Source of the DNA: Paracoccaceae bacterium
GTDB lineage: Bacteria > Pseudomonadota > Alphaproteobacteria > Rhodobacterales > Rhodobacteraceae
Direction: 5' to 3'
Length of the DNA: 29,964 nt
NCBI GenBank assembly: GCA_007119835.1
Contig: SKOX01000159.1
Coordinates: forward strand, 1 to 29,964
Part shown: piece after piece, positions 15,514 through 24,406 of the stretch
Position numbering within the stretch: position 1 is the first letter of the stretch
How the letters are laid out: the number at the start of each line of letters is the position of its first letter
Made by a program: the position numbers and the translations under genes
The notes under the pieces: model-generated
What the model saw: the letters and a program-made list of their open reading frames with translations, nothing else
What the model was told of the DNA's origin: nothing
The model's database searches: none

Positions 15514-16728
15514 TCATGCCGGCAGGCTGCGCGCGACGCGGATGACGTAGAGGGTCGAGACGATGCCAAGGGCCGACGACAGGAACATGGTGACGAGCAG
15601 CGGCCAGGCGCCCGTCCCCGGCCCCAGCGAAGCGCCCGTGAGCGTGGCGAGTGCCGCGCCGCCACCGATCATCAGCGCCCCGCCGAGCCCCGAGGCGCTG
15701 CCGGCGAGGTGCGGTCGCACCGAGACCATGCCTGCATTGGCGCTGGGCAGGAGCAGGCCGTTGCCAACGCCAACGAACATGATCGAGCCGAAGAAGACGA
15801 TCGGCGTGGCGAAGCCGAGCGCGAAGAGCAGGAGCCCGGCCCCCATGCCCGCGGTCGCGACGATACCGCCCGTCAGCATCATCCGGTTGATCCCGACCGT
15901 CGCGGCGAAGCGGCCCGAAAGATAGTTTCCGAACACGTAGCCGAGCGCGATGAAGCCGAAGTAGAAGCCGAGGACGGCGGGCGACAGCCCGAGCACCTCG
16001 CTCGCGACCCACGGGCCGCCGCCGAGGAAGGCGAAGAAGGCGCCCGAGGCGAGCGCGGCGGTGATCGCGTAGCCCCAGAACCGCCGCGACCGCGCGAGCT
16101 CGGGGTAGCTGCGGAACTGCTCGGAGAAGCTCGATGAGCGGTGCGCGTTCGTTTCGCCGAGGTCGCACCACATCAGCCAGGTGGCGGCGAGCCCGGCGAC
16201 GAAGGTGAGCACGAACACCGCCTCCCAGCCGAACGCCTGGTCGAGAAAGCCGCCGATCATCGGGCCGACCATGGGCATGAGCGCCATGCCCATGGTGACA
16301 TAGCCGATCATGCTGGCCGCTTCGTTGGCCGGGACCATGTCGCGGACGATCGCGCGGCTCAGCACGATGCCGGCGGCGACCGCAGCGGCGAGCATCCGGA
16401 AGAACAGGAAGACGCCGATACTGGGCGCGAGGATGCAGCCGACCGTAGCGGCGAGGAAGATCCCGAGCGACGCGAGAACGACCGGCCTGCGACCGTAGCG
16501 GTCAGAGAGCGGGCCAAGAAAGAGCTGCAGGATGGCGGTGATCGCCAGGTAGCCGGAGACCGCGAGCGAGACGAGGCCGTAATCGGCCTCGTAATGCCGC
16601 GCGAGGCTCGGCAACGACGGCAACAGCATGTTCATGTTGAGCGCCGCGATGCCCGCGAGCACCACGAGCGTAACGATGTGCGGTGGCGTGTCGCGGCTCA
16701 GTCTTGCGGGGCCGGCGGCGATGGGCAT
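15514..16728 (-). CDS. Bcr/CflA-type major facilitator drug exporter
   Basis: A 404-residue inner-membrane transporter with 12 predicted helices. It has the MFS loop motif GPLSDRYGRRPVV (between helices 2 and 3) and the drug/H+ antiporter motif C in helix 5 (MVGPMIGGFL). These mark it as a proton-driven exporter of the Bcr/CflA group, whose members export drugs such as bicyclomycin or chloramphenicol, or metabolites such as cysteine. The actual substrate cannot be read from sequence. The ATG at 16726-16728 gives a short polar N-terminus before helix 1. It is divergent from the sugar transferase gene, sharing a 330-base intergenic region. Confidence 0.88.
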   Translation of the reverse strand: MPIAAGPARLSRDTPPHIVTLVVLAGIAALNMNMLLPSLPSLARHYEADYGLVSLAVSGYLAITAILQLFLGPLSDRYGRRPVVLASLGIFLAATVGCILAPSIGVFLFFRMLAAAVAAGIVLSRAIVRDMVPANEAASMIGYVTMGMALMPMVGPMIGGFLDQAFGWEAVFVLTFVAGLAATWLMWCDLGETNAHRSSSFSEQFRSYPELARSRRFWGYAITAALASGAFFAFLGGGPWVASEVLGLSPAVLGFYFGFIALGYVFGNYLSGRFAATVGINRMMLTGGIVATAGMGAGLLLFALGFATPIVFFGSIMFVGVGNGLLLPSANAGMVSVRPHLAGSASGLGGALMIGGGAALATLTGASLGPGTGAWPLLVTMFLSSALGIVSTLYVIRVARSLPA

Positions 16729-17058
16729 GCGGTGATCCGAAGGGCGGTGCGTCGACCGAACGCTCTAGCGCCCCCGAAGGCGCTTGGCCATCGTCGGTCT
16801 CGTGCTGGGTCTGCCGGACGTCGCGCCCGCGCTTTCTGCGGGCACTTCATCACACTTGACAGCCGACCGCTGTTGCGTACGCTGATCACGCGCCTGTTAG
16901 ACTGCAGGGTCGGCCGCAATGGGACGGACCGATATCGGCTCTAGGCGAGATAGTTGGCTGAGATTTTTAACCAAATTATGCGTTTTGAAGTTTAGGCATT
17001 GCTCGAATCGCTCAGTTTGATAGAAATGTTCGCATAAGGGTGGGACGGGGTCAGTAGT
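16729..17058. other. 330-base divergent intergenic region with AT-richer leader of the sugar transferase
   Basis: No gene is supported here. The part nearest the sugar transferase (about 16955-17040) is strikingly AT-richer than the rest of the window, with TTTTTAACCAAATTATG at about 16963-16980, which fits a promoter and regulator-binding region. TTAACCAAATTA resembles a CtrA half-site but lacks the second TTAA at the right spacing. Confidence 0.45.
16856..16883 (+). promoter_or_regulatory. Weak candidate sigma-70 promoter
   Basis: TTGACA (16856-16861) is a perfect -35 hexamer, followed after 16 bases by TACGCT (16878-16883), a poor -10. It points toward the sugar transferase, about 175 bases from its start. 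The match is only suggestive. Confidence 0.25.
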
Positions 17059-17718
17059 ATGGCGACCAGCAGTTTGGAAAGTCTCCGACCGGAGACTTCG
17101 GTTTTTCATGGGATAGGGGAACCGCGGGGGCGCTTCTTCTGGCATATCAAGCGTGGCGTCGACATTGGTCTTAGCTTGCTCGCCCTCCCGATCCTGGCGA
17201 TGATTACCGTATGGCTACTGTTGCTCAACCCCCTGTTCAACCGGGGGCCCCTGGTCTTCAAGCAGCGGCGGATGGGGCGTTACCAGTCCGAGTTCACGAT
17301 CCTGAAATTCAGAACGATGGCGCCGAGCGCGAGCATCGCGCGTGGCGCCGGCGATCCGGTCGAAATGGATCGGATCACGCCCCTGGGCTACTGGCTCCGC
17401 CGGCTTCGGATCGACGAATTGCCGCAGATCATCAACGTGCTCCGCGGCGAGATGAGCCTGATAGGTCCGCGCCCCGATTACATTGAGTTTGCGCGCGATT
17501 ATTCCGACTCCGTGCCGAGCTATCGGCACCGCCACACCGTTCGGCCGGGCATCTCCGGCTACGCCCAGGTCTGCATGGGCTATGCAGAAGGCTACGCGCT
17601 GGCCGAAAGGAAGGCGCAGCTGGATCTGTACTACATCGAGAACGCCGGCTGGCGCCTCGAGTCGTGGATCTTGGCCCGGACGTTCGCGGTTCTGGTCTCG
17701 GGCTTCGGCGCACGCTGA
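17059..17718 (+). CDS. Polyprenyl-phosphate sugar-1-phosphate transferase (exopolysaccharide priming)
   Basis: This membrane enzyme moves a sugar phosphate onto undecaprenyl phosphate, the first step in making an exopolysaccharide or O-antigen. The 219-residue product is a small monotopic member of the bacterial sugar transferase family. It has one membrane segment (about 34-58), then KQRRMG, TILKFRTM (80-87), the catalytic Asp119-Glu120 in RLRIDELPQ, GEMSLIGPRP (130-139), and RPGISGYAQV (162-171). It lacks the N-terminal membrane domain of WbaP-type enzymes, resembling ExoY. No other polysaccharide genes follow, so it is either a solitary primer enzyme or the left-over part of a lost cluster. 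Its leader is unusually AT-rich for this window. Confidence 0.9.
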   Translation: MATSSLESLRPETSVFHGIGEPRGRFFWHIKRGVDIGLSLLALPILAMITVWLLLLNPLFNRGPLVFKQRRMGRYQSEFTILKFRTMAPSASIARGAGDPVEMDRITPLGYWLRRLRIDELPQIINVLRGEMSLIGPRPDYIEFARDYSDSVPSYRHRHTVRPGISGYAQVCMGYAEGYALAERKAQLDLYYIENAGWRLESWILARTFAVLVSGFGAR

Positions 17719-18416
17719 AGGCCCGCGCCCATTCTGGAGCGCACCGCGCCACCTCTGCATCGTGGCAGATGCCATACTGTCACCTTCCGTGCCGAGCGCC
17801 GCCGCCAGAGAGGATAATCTGCCTACTGGCAGGTGTGTAGGCATTGGCCCGCACCTCTCACCAGCCGCGAAGCCTGCTCCGGGTGCGGTCTGAAAGTGCT
17901 GCTGCGCTGCGTGCCACGATCGATGGCGTGCGCGCAATGGGCGGGGTCGTCCGGCGCGGGGCTGTTCCCGTTCGGTCTTGCTGGCTTAACGGCTCGGGTC
18001 TGCGGGCGACCTTGGCGGGATCGGCGGCATAATCCAGCCATCAGGAGCCGACGCAGTAGCCTTGCAGGACCCTCCCGAGGCAGCGGACCCTCGCGTCGGT
18101 GGCGCCGACGTAGAGGTCAATCCGCTCGAGCGCCTTCTTGTGGGCCTTGCAGACCGGCAAACAGCGCCTCGATCGTCCAACTCTGCCCCGTGACGCGCTC
18201 GGTGCGGTTCGAGGGTATACGGGCTTTCACAACCAGGAGCCTTCACTCGCGACGCCGGGATCGCATTGAGCGCCCGGACTCGACGACCCGCGGCAGCGCA
18301 TGCGTTCCCAACGGCAGCAGTACGGTCGCCGGGGGGCGCTCGCGCTCCGCATTGCGGAACCGACTGCGCGGCGGATCGGTTCACCAGATGCCGAAGCGAA
18401 TGACGAGCGAGACGAG
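17719..18416. other. About 700 bases without a convincing gene
   Basis: Open frames here are short or have low-complexity Arg/Ser/Pro-rich translations typical of non-coding GC-rich DNA. The best coding-like pieces are two fragments in different minus-strand frames at 18041-18239. The region may be decayed genes or a scar of an old insertion; I found no terminal inverted repeats or target duplications. Confidence 0.45.
18041..18239 (-). pseudogene. Possible frameshifted remnant of a coding sequence (perhaps transposase-like)
   Basis: On the minus strand one frame reads VVKARIPSNRTERVTGQSW then TIEALFAGLQ (about 18239-18147). An adjoining frame continues from 18151 with CKAHKKALERIDLYVGATD and ends VLQGYCVGS before a stop at 18041. 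Both have protein-like composition, and the junction suggests a frameshift. WTIEALFA with upstream basic residues recalls the C-terminal part of some IS4-type transposases, but this is a weak resemblance and could be chance. Confidence 0.2.
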
Positions 18417-19313
18417 ATGCTGACGGCTTTCGGGAAATCGGGGCGACTGTGGCGCGGCAACCTGCACGGACATTCGACGCGCTCGGACGGGGCCGTGTCG
18501 CCGGAGGAGATCTGCACGCGTTACCGTGAGGCGGGCTACGACTTTGTCGCGATCACCGACCACTTCCTGCCGGAATTCGGCTTCCCGATCACCGATACCC
18601 GCGCGTATCGCCGGGATGGCTTCACCACGCTCCTGGGTGCCGAGGTCAAGGCGCCGTCGCCGTCGCGCAACGATCTTTGGCACATCGTCGCTGTCGGCCT
18701 GCCAGAGGACTTTCCGCCGACGCGCGACGGCGAGACGGGACCTGCGCTCGCAGCGCGGTGCGCGGAGGCCGGCGCCTTCGTCGCCCTCGCCCATCCGCAT
18801 TGTTCGCAACTGACGTCGGAGGACGGCCTCGCCATCGAGGCGGCCCATGCCGTCGAGGTCTACAACCACAAGGCAACGATCGACGCCGACCGCGGCGACG
18901 GCCTCGTGCTCTTCGACGCGCTGCTCCACGCGGGCCGCCGCATCTTCGCGATCGCGGCAGACGACAGCCACTGGCACTTTCCCGATGCCTTCTGCGCCTG
19001 GGTGATGGTCCGGGCGGAGGCGAACGAGCCGCAGGCCCTCCTCGACGCCCTGAAGGCCGGCGCGTTCTACGCGAGCACAGGGCCGGAGATCCATCATGTG
19101 GCGCTCGACGGCGACGAACTCGAGGTCGCCTGCTCGCCTTCGGACTCCGTCATCCTCGTCGGGCCGCTCGGCTTGCGCATGGCCAAGGTGGGCACCGGCA
19201 TCACCCGTGCGCGTCTGCCTGTCGAGGCCGAGCGGGGCGGCTGGCGGCGGCTGATCGTCCGGGACGCCTACGGGCGCCGCGCCTGGTCCAACCCGCTCTG
19301 GCTCCGCGACTGA
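18417..19313 (+). CDS. PHP-domain metal-dependent hydrolase
   Basis: PHP enzymes use a cluster of divalent metals to cleave phosphoesters; small stand-alone members often have unknown substrates. The 298-residue product shows the full PHP ligand set: HGH (17-19) with SDG (23-25), TDH (47-49), Glu76 in GAEVKAP, His89, HPH (126-128) and a late DDSHW (182-186). It also has the ALKAGAFYASTGP segment common in CehA/McbA-like relatives, followed by a small beta domain. The ATG at 18417 was chosen because MLTAFGKSGRLWRGNLHGHS places the metal motif at the usual distance; an upstream ATG at 18300 adds 39 residues of low-complexity sequence. Convergent with the lactate permease gene. Confidence 0.85.
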   Translation: MLTAFGKSGRLWRGNLHGHSTRSDGAVSPEEICTRYREAGYDFVAITDHFLPEFGFPITDTRAYRRDGFTTLLGAEVKAPSPSRNDLWHIVAVGLPEDFPPTRDGETGPALAARCAEAGAFVALAHPHCSQLTSEDGLAIEAAHAVEVYNHKATIDADRGDGLVLFDALLHAGRRIFAIAADDSHWHFPDAFCAWVMVRAEANEPQALLDALKAGAFYASTGPEIHHVALDGDELEVACSPSDSVILVGPLGLRMAKVGTGITRARLPVEAERGGWRRLIVRDAYGRRAWSNPLWLRD

Positions 19314-19324
19314 AGGCGCCCTCT

Positions 19325-19364
19325 GCCGGGAGGCTGGAGCCGAAGGGGGCTTGCTCCGCCCGGC
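19325..19364. terminator. Possible bidirectional terminator hairpin
   Basis: GCCGGG (19325-19330) pairs with CCCGGC (19359-19364), enclosing GGAGC (19336-19340) and GCTCC (19353-19357). It sits between the convergent PHP and lctP stops, where transcription from both sides should end. It has no T-run, so it may be Rho-assisted or only structural. Confidence 0.4.
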
Positions 19365-19388
19365 GCCCTCGCGCAGCGGCAGCGGCCA

Positions 19389-20936
19389 TCACCAGGTCAG
19401 GAACAAAAGCCCCGCCGCCAGGCAGATAACGATCACCGGAATCCCGGTGAGGCGCATCACCCTGCCCTCTCGGGCCTCGAGCCCGACAGCCCCGGCCGCC
19501 ATCGCGATGTTCGACAGCGAGATCATGTTGCCGACGCCGGCCCCGACGAGCTGGAGCGCGAGAAAGCTTGCCACCGGCGCGTCGAGGGCTTCCGCCGAGT
19601 CCGCCTGGAGGCCGGCGAACAGCAGGTTCGCCACGGTGGCGCTGCCGGTCATGAACGAGCCGATCGCCCCGAGAAACGGACTGAAGATCACGAAGGCGCC
19701 GCCGAGCCGATCGGCGAAGCCCTGACCGAGAACTTCGGGGATCGACGGCAGGCCGGCCTCGTTCACCTCCGACCACAGAAGAAGCTGCGTGAGCGCGATG
19801 ATGAAGATCAGGACGATCGAGGCGAGACGGAGCCGTCGGTAGGTCGCGGCGGCGGCCTCCCGCAGCGTCGCGCGCGTCACGTTGAAGACGAGCAGCGCGG
19901 TGATCAGGGCGAGGGCGAGATAGAAATAGGGCGTGTAGAGCGGCGACAGCTCCTGATCCAGCTCCAAGCCGCGGAACTCCCCGAACGAGAGCGTCACATC
20001 CTGCAACGTCTCGCGCAGGCCCGGCACGGTCCGCGAGACGATCAGGGCCAGCGCCATGACGGCGAAGGGAGCGAAGCTGCGCATGATGCCCGAGGGCGCG
20101 CCCTTCTTCTCCTCGGGTCCGCGATCCGTCGAGATCCCGCTCGACGGCAGCAGGAACCCGTGGCTGGCCGCGAGGCTGATCGCCAGGATCGCCGAAGCGC
20201 CACCGACGATCGCCGGCAATTCCGGCCCGACGAAATAGGCGATTGCGAGGTAGGGAAGGCTGAAGCTCAGCGCCGAGAAGACCGCGAACGGGACGAATTC
20301 GCGGAAGCGACCCTTCTCCGAGCCCATCGTGACCAGATACGCGATGAAGCAGGTCACGAGGATCGCCATCCCGGCATGGACGGCGGCGGCCTGGAAAACC
20401 GCGCTTGCCACCACATCCTCCGGCAGGTCCAGGCCGCGGAAGCCGATGACGACAGGCGTCCCGGCCGCGCCGAATGGCACGGCCGTGCTGTTGCCGATCA
20501 GCGAGATGGCGACGGCCTTGGTAAGGCTGAAGCCGAAGTGGACGAGCACGGGCGCGGCCAGCACGGCAGGCGTGCCGAAGCCCGCGATGCCTTCGACGAA
20601 GCCGACCAGCCCCCAGGCGAGCAGCATCGCCAGCACCCGGTCGTCCGAGGTGACGCGCGCCATCGACGTCTTGATGGTGTCGAGGGCGCCGGTCTCGATC
20701 ATGACGTTCAGCACCAGGAGCGCCACCGCGACGATCAGCAGGACCTCGGCGAAGACCACGAGCGCGTCGAGCAGGCTGGCCACGAAGACCGTGCCGGAGA
20801 TCTGCCAGACGCCGAAGGCGATGGCGACGGTGAGGGCGTAGCTGATCGGAGCGGCCTCGTAGGCCGGCCGCCGCAGGGCGATCAGAAGCACGAACAGGAC
20901 GACGAAGGGCAGCAGCGTGACGAGAAACAGGGCCAT
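19389..20936 (-). CDS. lctP: L-lactate permease family transporter
   Basis: The lactate permease family takes up lactate (and glycolate) with protons across the inner membrane. The 515-residue product is hydrophobic, with about 12-14 membrane helices. It contains family-typical segments such as GFVEGIAGFGTPAVLAAP (about 112-129), SLIGNSTAVPFGAAGTP and, near the end, FLGAIGSFMTGSATVANLLFAG and NMISLSNIAMAAGAVGL. It is somewhat shorter than the roughly 550 residues of E. coli LldP. It is the last gene of the leftward operon, 46 bases after the 2-hydroxyacid dehydrogenase, which makes a lactate or related 2-hydroxyacid substrate likely. Import or export direction cannot be told. Confidence 0.9.
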   Translation of the reverse strand: MALFLVTLLPFVVLFVLLIALRRPAYEAAPISYALTVAIAFGVWQISGTVFVASLLDALVVFAEVLLIVAVALLVLNVMIETGALDTIKTSMARVTSDDRVLAMLLAWGLVGFVEGIAGFGTPAVLAAPVLVHFGFSLTKAVAISLIGNSTAVPFGAAGTPVVIGFRGLDLPEDVVASAVFQAAAVHAGMAILVTCFIAYLVTMGSEKGRFREFVPFAVFSALSFSLPYLAIAYFVGPELPAIVGGASAILAISLAASHGFLLPSSGISTDRGPEEKKGAPSGIMRSFAPFAVMALALIVSRTVPGLRETLQDVTLSFGEFRGLELDQELSPLYTPYFYLALALITALLVFNVTRATLREAAAATYRRLRLASIVLIFIIALTQLLLWSEVNEAGLPSIPEVLGQGFADRLGGAFVIFSPFLGAIGSFMTGSATVANLLFAGLQADSAEALDAPVASFLALQLVGAGVGNMISLSNIAMAAGAVGLEAREGRVMRLTGIPVIVICLAAGLLFLTW

Positions 20937-20982
20937 TCGGCGTCCGATCCGGGTTGTGATCTGTGTCGGGTGCGGCGCGCCG

Positions 20983-21987
20983 CTACGAGCCCGCCACGTT
21001 CTGCGGCTCGCCGCGGAGGAAGCCCTCGATGTTGCCGCGGGTGGTCTCGAGGATGCGGTGGACGGCGTCGCGGGTGTTGAAGGCGCTGTGCGGTGTCACG
21101 ATCACGTTGCGCATTCGCAGCAGGAGGTGGTCGGCGAGAAGCGTGTCGAGCTTGTGCTTGTCGCGAAAGAAGGAGCGCAGAAGCTCGGCCTCCTCCCGCA
21201 CCGTCGGCTCCTCCGGCAGCACGTCGAGACCGGCCGCGGCGACACGACCATCGGAGAGCGCCTTGAGGAGCGCCTCGGTGTCGACGACGGTGCCGCGGGC
21301 GGTGTTGAGGAGCACCACCCCCGGCTTCATTGCGGCGAACTCGTCGTGGGAGATCATCTTCTCGGTGCCGCTTGTCGCGGGGACGTGGAGCGAGACGACG
21401 TCCGAGCGGGAGAGGAGCTCGGGCAAATCGACATACGTGAGGCCGGTCTCCTCGGCGAGCTCCTGTCGCGGCTTGGTGTCGAAGGCGAGCACCTCCATGC
21501 CGAAGCCCCGCGCGATCCGGGCGACGTTGCCGCCGATGTCGCCGGTGCCAACGACGCCCATCGTGCGGCCGTGCAGATCGAAGCCGCTGAGGCCCTGCAG
21601 CGAGAAGTCGCCGCGGCGGGTGCGGTCGACCGCCTCGACCAGCTGGTGCGAGATCGCGAGCAGCAGCGCGAAGGTGTGCTCGGCGACGACGTGGCCGCCA
21701 TAGGTCGGCACGTTCGCCACTGTGATGTCACGCTCGCCGCAGCGCTCGATGTCGATGTGGTCGACGCCGGTCGAGCGCGTCGCGATCAGCTTGAGCCGGT
21801 CGAAGCGGTCGAGCAGGTCGCGATCGAGCTGGGAGTAAATGAACACCGAGAGGATCTCGGCGTCGGCCACCTCCTGCGCGGCCTCCGCGTCGAGCTGGCC
21901 CTCGCGATAGACGATCTCGTGGTCCTTCTCGAGCGCGGCGAAGGCCTCGCGCTCCCAAGGCTCGATCTCGAACATGGCGATCTTCAT
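20983..21987 (-). CDS. D-2-hydroxyacid dehydrogenase, D-lactate type
   Basis: D-isomer-specific NAD-dependent dehydrogenases interconvert 2-keto and D-2-hydroxy acids. The 334-residue product has RSTGVDHID (71-79), the NAD-binding GTGDIGGNVA (147-156) with Asp170 at the end of the next strand (NAD rather than NADP), and the catalytic residues Arg231 (NTARGT), Glu260 (LPEEPT) and His300 (TPHSAFNT). The extended loop after LPEEP (residues about 262-290) is typical of D-lactate dehydrogenase-like members. The context (PEP synthase before it, lactate permease after it) supports pyruvate/D-lactate as the substrate pair. It begins 25 bases after ppsA. Confidence 0.88.
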   Translation of the reverse strand: MKIAMFEIEPWEREAFAALEKDHEIVYREGQLDAEAAQEVADAEILSVFIYSQLDRDLLDRFDRLKLIATRSTGVDHIDIERCGERDITVANVPTYGGHVVAEHTFALLLAISHQLVEAVDRTRRGDFSLQGLSGFDLHGRTMGVVGTGDIGGNVARIARGFGMEVLAFDTKPRQELAEETGLTYVDLPELLSRSDVVSLHVPATSGTEKMISHDEFAAMKPGVVLLNTARGTVVDTEALLKALSDGRVAAAGLDVLPEEPTVREEAELLRSFFRDKHKLDTLLADHLLLRMRNVIVTPHSAFNTRDAVHRILETTRGNIEGFLRGEPQNVAGS

Positions 21988-22012
21988 CGTGCGTCCTTTC
22001 CCTGGCGTGCGA

Positions 22013-24406
22013 TCAGCCGCGGCGCCGCGCCTCGGCGGCGGCGACCTCGGTCTTCACCTTGAGGAAGCTGTCCGGGGTCACCGAGATCGAGTCGATCCCG
22101 GCCTCGACGAGGAAATGCGCGAAGTCGGGGTGGTCGCTCGGCACCTGCCCGCAGAGCCCGACCTTGGTGTCGTGCCGGTGCGCCTCCTCGATCAGGCGGG
22201 CGATCATCCGCTTCACGGCCGGGTCGCGCTCGTCGAACAGCGCCTTCAGCTTGTCGGAGTCCCGGTCGACGCCGAGCACGAGCTGGGTGAGGTCGTTCGA
22301 GCCGATGGAGAAGCCGTCGAAGCGCTCGGCGAACGCGTCGGCGAGGATGACGTTCGAGGGGATCTCGGCCATGACGTAGATCTGCAGGCCGGCGCGGCCG
22401 CGGATCAGGCCGTTGTCGCTCATCACCTGCAGGACGTGGTCGGCCTCGCCGACGGTGCGGCAGAACGGCACCATGACGATGACGTTCTCGAGGCCGATCT
22501 CCTCGCGCGCCTTGCGGATGGCGGCGCATTCCAGCGCGAAGCCGTCGCGGTAGTCCTCGTCGTAGTATCGGCTCGCCCCGCGCCAGCCGAGCATCGGGTT
22601 CTCCTCCTCGGGCTCGAACTGGCGGCCGCCGACGAGGTCGGCGTATTCGTTGGTCTTGAAATCGGAGAGCCGCACGATCACCGGGTTCGGGTGATGGGCG
22701 GCGGCGACGCGGGCGATGCCGCGGGCGAGCTTGTCGATGAAGTATTCGGGCTTCGACGGATAGCCGCGGGTCAGCGCCTCGATCTCCTTGCGCGCGTCCT
22801 TGTCCTCGACCTTGTCGAAATGGGCGAGCGCCATCGGGTGGACCTTGATCGCGTTGTTGATCAGGAATTCCAGCCGCGCGAGCCCGACGCCGTCGCTCGG
22901 CAGGCGCCACCAGCTGAAGGCGGCGGAGGGGTTGCCGATGTTGAGCATGATCTTGGTGTCGGTGTCGGGGATGTCGCTCAGGTCGACCTCCTCGACCTCG
23001 ATCTCGGCGATGCCGGCGTAGATGTGACCTTCGTCGCCCTCGGTACAGGAGACGGTGATCTCCTGCTTGTCCTTCAGGGTGCTGGTCGCCTTGCCGGTGC
23101 CGATGACGGCCGGCAGGCCGAGCTCGCGGCTGACGATGGCCGCGTGGGAGGTGCGCCCGCCGTGGTCGGTGACGATGGCGGCGGCGCGCTTCATCAGCGG
23201 CACCCAGTCGGGGTCGGTCTGGCCGGTGACGAGAATGCCGCCCTCGGGGAAGCGGTCGCCCTCCTTGGGGCTCTTGATTACATGCGCCTCGCCGGCCGCG
23301 GCGGCGTCGCCGATGCTCGTGCCGGTCAGCAGGCGCTCGCCGGTGCCCGAGACGTGGTAGGTCTCGATGCTGCCGCCGCCGCGGCGGGCCTGCACCGTCT
23401 CCGGGCGGGCCTGCACGATGAAGAGCCCGCCGGTCTCGCCGTCCTTGGCCCATTCGATGTCCATGGGCTGGCCGTAATGGTCCTCGATCTCGCAGGCCCA
23501 GCGGGCGAGCGTCAGCACCTCGTCGTCGGCGAGCACGAACGAGCCGCGCTCCTCATCGCTGGTCTTCGCGAGTTCCGAGGAGCCCTTGGCGGCGTAGACC
23601 ATCTTCTGCTCCTTGGAGCCCAGCCGCTTCTCGATGATCGGCCGCAGCTCGGGATTGCCCAGGAGCGGCTTGAAGACGTGGTATTCGTCCGGGTCGGCGG
23701 TGCCCTGCACGACGGTCTCGCCGAGGCCCCAGTTGCCGTTGATCAGCACCGTGCGGGGGAAGCCGGTCTCGGTGTCGATCGAGAACATCACGCCGGCGCC
23801 GGCCGTGTCGGCACGCACCATGCGCTGAACGCCGACCGAGAGCGCGATCTTCAGGTGATCGAATCCGCGGTCCTCGCGGTAGGCTATGGCGCGGTCGGTG
23901 AACAGCGAGGCGAAACAGCGCTTGCAGATCTCGAGGAGCTTGTCGGCGCCCTGGACGTTGAGAAAGCTCTCGAGCTGGCCGGCGAAGCTCGCCTCCGGCA
24001 GATCCTCGGCGGTGGCGGAACTGCGCACCGCGACGCTGAGGTCCTCCTCGCCGGCGTGCTGGCCCATCTCGGCGTAACAGCGCCGGATCTCCTCGACCAG
24101 CGCGGCGGGCATCTCGCCCTTGAGGATCAGCTTGCGGATTGCGTCGCCGACGGTGCGCAGGTTGCTGCGGTCGCCTTTCAGCTTGCCGATCTGCTCCGCG
24201 ATCCGATCCTGCAGTTCGTTGGCCTCGATGAAGGACCAGTAGGCCGTGGCTGTGGTGGCGAAGCCTTCCGGAACAGCGATGCCACGGTCACGCAGGGCCT
24301 TGATCATCTCCCCGAGCGACGAGTTCTTGCCCCCGACCCGGTCGGTATCCTCGCGGCCCAGGTCCTTGAACCAGGCGACCAGGGCTGCGTCATTGTCATC
24401 CGTCAT
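22013..24406 (-). CDS. ppsA: Phosphoenolpyruvate synthase
   Basis: PpsA converts pyruvate, ATP and water to PEP, AMP and phosphate, letting cells run gluconeogenesis from lactate or pyruvate. The 797-residue product has the family's length and order: the N-terminal ATP-grasp domain (GGKNSSLGEM, VRSSATAEDLP, SFAGQ), the swivelling phosphohistidine domain with His421 in GGRTSHAAIVSRELG, and the C-terminal PEP/pyruvate barrel with SIGSNDLTQ and catalytic Cys752 in GLCGQ. The ATG at 24404-24406 has GGAGG eight bases upstream and lies inside the end of the GH65 gene (11-base overlap), which implies coupled expression. Confidence 0.96.
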   Translation of the reverse strand: MTDDNDAALVAWFKDLGREDTDRVGGKNSSLGEMIKALRDRGIAVPEGFATTATAYWSFIEANELQDRIAEQIGKLKGDRSNLRTVGDAIRKLILKGEMPAALVEEIRRCYAEMGQHAGEEDLSVAVRSSATAEDLPEASFAGQLESFLNVQGADKLLEICKRCFASLFTDRAIAYREDRGFDHLKIALSVGVQRMVRADTAGAGVMFSIDTETGFPRTVLINGNWGLGETVVQGTADPDEYHVFKPLLGNPELRPIIEKRLGSKEQKMVYAAKGSSELAKTSDEERGSFVLADDEVLTLARWACEIEDHYGQPMDIEWAKDGETGGLFIVQARPETVQARRGGGSIETYHVSGTGERLLTGTSIGDAAAAGEAHVIKSPKEGDRFPEGGILVTGQTDPDWVPLMKRAAAIVTDHGGRTSHAAIVSRELGLPAVIGTGKATSTLKDKQEITVSCTEGDEGHIYAGIAEIEVEEVDLSDIPDTDTKIMLNIGNPSAAFSWWRLPSDGVGLARLEFLINNAIKVHPMALAHFDKVEDKDARKEIEALTRGYPSKPEYFIDKLARGIARVAAAHHPNPVIVRLSDFKTNEYADLVGGRQFEPEEENPMLGWRGASRYYDEDYRDGFALECAAIRKAREEIGLENVIVMVPFCRTVGEADHVLQVMSDNGLIRGRAGLQIYVMAEIPSNVILADAFAERFDGFSIGSNDLTQLVLGVDRDSDKLKALFDERDPAVKRMIARLIEEAHRHDTKVGLCGQVPSDHPDFAHFLVEAGIDSISVTPDSFLKVKTEVAAAEARRRG

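Noticed and set aside
18300..18416. Longer N-terminus for the PHP protein from the ATG at 18300
   Set aside because: The added 39 residues are low-complexity and unlike PHP proteins; the ATG at 18417 puts the HGH motif at a normal distance from the start.
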